The notes beneath the pieces are model-generated. The model saw only the letters and a program-made list of their open reading frames with translations, searched no databases and had not been told where the DNA came from. DNA of 6,690 nucleotides from Anaerolinea sp. (GTDB lineage Bacteria; Chloroflexota; Anaerolineae; Anaerolineales; Anaerolineaceae): NCBI GenBank assembly GCA_013824385.1, contig PNNU01000195.1, forward strand, positions 1 through 6,690. Reading direction: 5' to 3'. Below, piece after piece: positions 4,879 through 6,690 of the stretch. Position 1 is the first letter of the stretch. Each line of letters opens with the position of its first letter. Position numbers and translations under genes: made by a program.

Positions 4879-6690
4879 TCAGCTTCCCATGGCTTCGCGG
4901 TGGTATTTTTTCTTGGTCTTTTTTACTTGTTTGCTAACCGCATAGGCTGCAGCCAGCAGCGCTGGTAGGGTTGCCGCACCACAAACCAGGGTGCCAGGTT
5001 GAATTCTACTCTTCAATTCTATTCCAACTTGATAGACACTATCCGTACCGCGGATACGCCCATCAACGCGCTCCATCTTGATGAAATATGTTCCGTCAAC
5101 TGGAACAGTCCAATCGAGTGAAGCCGAAGCGTCTGAATCATCAGGGCGTGCCTCACCAATGAAGGTTGCTCCATCCGTATCGTAGAGTGTCAACCGTGAT
5201 GCAGACCCAAGATTGGTGGGTGTGGTGGTGAACCTGAGTTGGTCGCCAGTTACACCGGCGAAACTAATCCAATCTACATTATCGGTCTGGCTGCCGTCTC
5301 CACGTGTAACAGGTGCACACCAATTATGAGATACGGGGGTGCCAACCGTCATCAAAGAAGCGCCTGAGATATCATCATCTCCAGGATCGGCTCCTTCAAA
5401 CGTATCCACGATACAGGAACCAACAAAAAGGGTGCTGGTTTCGGGTACACTGATGTATTCTTCAGCATTGCCTACCTCATCCACGGCACGCATGCGAAAC
5501 TGGACAGTCTGCCCCAGAGTGCCCCAATAAACCAATTGACGCGCATCTCCTGCAGGTTTGTCAGGAAGGTCAACCCAGTCGCTGCCTGGATTGCTCATTT
5601 GAAATTCAAAATGGTTAATTCCCTCTGCACCCTGGTCAACTTCCCAGGTAAGCAAGACAGCACTTGAATTGGTTACTTGAGCCAAAGAATTCATATGACT
5701 GAGCGGCAAAACTGACGCCTTTGATACTTTAAATTCCTGGGTAATACTGGTTGCTCCAGCCAGGTTCCGCGTTTCCACCGTCCAGGTGTAATCACCTTCG
5801 GCCAACAGCCCCACCTGCCAGGAAGTACCCTCCTGCCAGGCCAGGTTTTGAGCATATCCACCCGGTCCTGTGAGTGTACTTTGTGTTTGTTCGCCTGCTG
5901 CCACAGTCCAAGCCAGGGTTAAGTTCAGACTTGAGGTGATTGGATCAGGTAATATAAGAACGGGCGGTTCAGGTGGATTGACGCGGGTAATGACTTTCAT
6001 TGAAGCCGCGTTATACGCACCAATTCCGTTATCCGCCAGGTTGGAATCTCCATCCTGGAAAAGTTCATAAGTGCCGCCAAAATCAACATCAGGGTAAAGC
6101 AGTGTCGAGACTCCTCCCCCCACCTGAATGGACCGGGTGTTATCCATCAACAAAGGGTTCACCGTTCCCAAATTCGCATAATCCGCGATGTCAAATACCT
6201 GACAAGTTCCCCGGTATTCAGCCTCAGTGTATAACGCTACTTGACTAACCGCGGGGATGCAAGCAGGGGGTTGAGCCGGACAGGCATAAGTTTTCGTTAA
6301 TTCGGTCAAACCCTGGTTATCGATCGATACTTTTCCTGCTTTGTCTGTCACAATGATGGAGAGGAAGAATTTGCCATCCGGGATGTTAGCATCGCAAAGA
6401 TTGATTTCTTGTGTAAAAGGAGTCATGCCAATTACACTTCCAATTGGCGTCCAGGCTTTACCGGTATTGATCATTAATTGTCCGGTAGCGACGGCTGTGT
6501 CATCATGCATCCAGCCACTCACGTTGAGCGTGGGTGAAGTAATTGTGGCGTAAGGAAGCGGGCTGGTAATTGCTCCGATTGGGAGAGCCACATCACCATT
6601 CTGAGAAACGTATTGATTGGCGCATTGAGTGCCATAATCTGGATAAGCGCTGGCTTCTTTGCAAGTACGCGGACGACCGCCGTTTACAGC
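4879..6690 (-). CDS. Large modular surface protein, C-terminal 603 residues (start beyond right edge)
   Basis: This is the C-terminal part of a secreted, membrane-anchored protein. The frame is open to the right edge; the 33 codons before the GTG at 6591 contain no stop, so that GTG is internal. Counting from the first visible residue: a short segment with two cysteines (C10, C23); an Ig-like beta domain (about 40-137); a beta/gamma-crystallin-like domain (about 150-236) with YRG/FGG turns and DNTRSI (183-188) and YNAASM (226-231) at the positions of the calcium-site motifs; an Ig-like domain (about 240-323); an FN3-like domain (about 327-420, ending FRMRAVDEVGN and a few more residues); and a PPC-like sandwich (about 426-560) with VDWISFAGVTGDQLRF. 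The tail has a cysteine (570), one hydrophobic helix (about 567-586) and a Lys-rich end. No catalytic domain is visible; an enzyme or adhesin head may lie upstream. The role is probably binding or stalk formation at the cell surface. A terminator follows at 4786-4824. Confidence 0.9.
   Translation of the reverse strand, partial: AVNGGRPRTCKEASAYPDYGTQCANQYVSQNGDVALPIGAITSPLPYATITSPTLNVSGWMHDDTAVATGQLMINTGKAWTPIGSVIGMTPFTQEINLCDANIPDGKFFLSIIVTDKAGKVSIDNQGLTELTKTYACPAQPPACIPAVSQVALYTEAEYRGTCQVFDIADYANLGTVNPLLMDNTRSIQVGGGVSTLLYPDVDFGGTYELFQDGDSNLADNGIGAYNAASMKVITRVNPPEPPVLILPDPITSSLNLTLAWTVAAGEQTQSTLTGPGGYAQNLAWQEGTSWQVGLLAEGDYTWTVETRNLAGATSITQEFKVSKASVLPLSHMNSLAQVTNSSAVLLTWEVDQGAEGINHFEFQMSNPGSDWVDLPDKPAGDARQLVYWGTLGQTVQFRMRAVDEVGNAEEYISVPETSTLFVGSCIVDTFEGADPGDDDISGASLMTVGTPVSHNWCAPVTRGDGSQTDNVDWISFAGVTGDQLRFTTTPTNLGSASRLTLYDTDGATFIGEARPDDSDASASLDWTVPVDGTYFIKMERVDGRIRGTDSVYQVGIELKSRIQPGTLVCGAATLPALLAAAYAVSKQVKKTKKKYHREAMGS
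4882..5001 (-). other. C-terminal membrane anchor of the surface protein
   Basis: The last 40 residues consist of PGTLVCG, a run of about 18 mostly Ala/Leu residues, and a tail with six lysines within nine residues (587-595 from the edge). This tripartite layout resembles C-terminal sorting or stop-transfer signals. There is no LPXTG motif, and no PEP or GlyGly motif is visible. Confidence 0.7.
5983..6243 (-). other. Beta/gamma-crystallin-like domain within the surface protein
   Basis: Two similar half-repeats are visible. The first runs from VALYTEAEYRGTCQVF to DNTRSIQV, and the second from TLLYPDVDFGGTYELF to YNAASMKV. Each has an aromatic-rich strand, a Y/F-x-G-G/T turn and a D/N-x-x-S-type motif, as in double Greek-key crystallin domains. 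The calcium motif is (N/D)(N/D)xx(S/T)S in the family; here the last position is Ile or Met and the first position of the second motif is Tyr, so calcium binding may be weak or lost. Confidence 0.65.

Noticed and set aside
5339..6553. Several + strand ORFs of 63-82 codons inside the surface-protein gene
   Set aside because: They are antisense shadows of a long, well-supported modular protein. None has convincing composition or a start signal.
6589..6591. GTG at 6591 as the start of the surface protein
   Set aside because: The frame stays open for 33 more codons to the window edge with protein-like content, no ribosome site is seen, and there is no signal peptide after the GTG.

Overview
The window looks like chromosomal DNA of moderate GC content. 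The best guess is an Anaerolineae-type member of the Chloroflexota, or another bacterium with a single-membrane style envelope. This is an inference from three things: an efflux adaptor that is itself a lipoprotein with no outer-membrane channel gene in view, a very large modular surface protein with a C-terminal membrane anchor, and the overall style of the protein sequences. No rRNA, tRNA or other phylogenetic marker is present, so the taxon is not proven.

Left part (1-3755, + strand): a tightly packed ABC export operon of four genes. It holds the C-terminal part of an FtsX/MacB-type permease cut by the left edge, a complete second FtsX/MacB-type permease of 409 aa, a LolD/MacB-type ATPase of 230 aa, and a HlyD/MacA-type adaptor of 397 aa made as a lipoprotein. 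The gaps are 32, 13 and 6 nt. The two different permeases would pair in the membrane, the ATPase would drive them, and the anchored adaptor would sit on the outside. The substrate cannot be read from the sequence. Any promoter lies left of the window.

Middle (3756-4878): a 264-nt convergent intergenic region contains a perfect 12-bp inverted repeat that may end the ABC operon. Next, on the minus strand, is a two-gene module: a 69-aa Cro/C1-type helix-turn-helix regulator followed by a 149-aa four-helix membrane protein of the DUF2178 type, overlapping by 8 nt. Upstream of the regulator is an exact-consensus promoter (TTGACA, 17 nt, TATAAT). An 18-bp perfect palindrome covers its predicted start point, and a second inverted pair of the same hexamer lies just upstream of the -35. 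This suggests an autoregulated switch and is the most informative regulatory signal in the window.

Right part (4879-6690, minus strand): the last 603 residues of a large secreted or surface protein whose start lies beyond the right edge. The reading frame stays open to the edge, so the in-frame GTG at 6591 is not the start. It carries an Ig-like domain, a beta/gamma-crystallin-like double Greek-key domain, an Ig-like and an FN3-like domain, a PPC-like beta-sandwich, and a C-terminal Cys-hydrophobic-Lys-rich anchor. A strong intrinsic terminator follows it and separates it from the regulator's promoter.

No CRISPR array, insertion sequence, RNA gene or phage gene was found.
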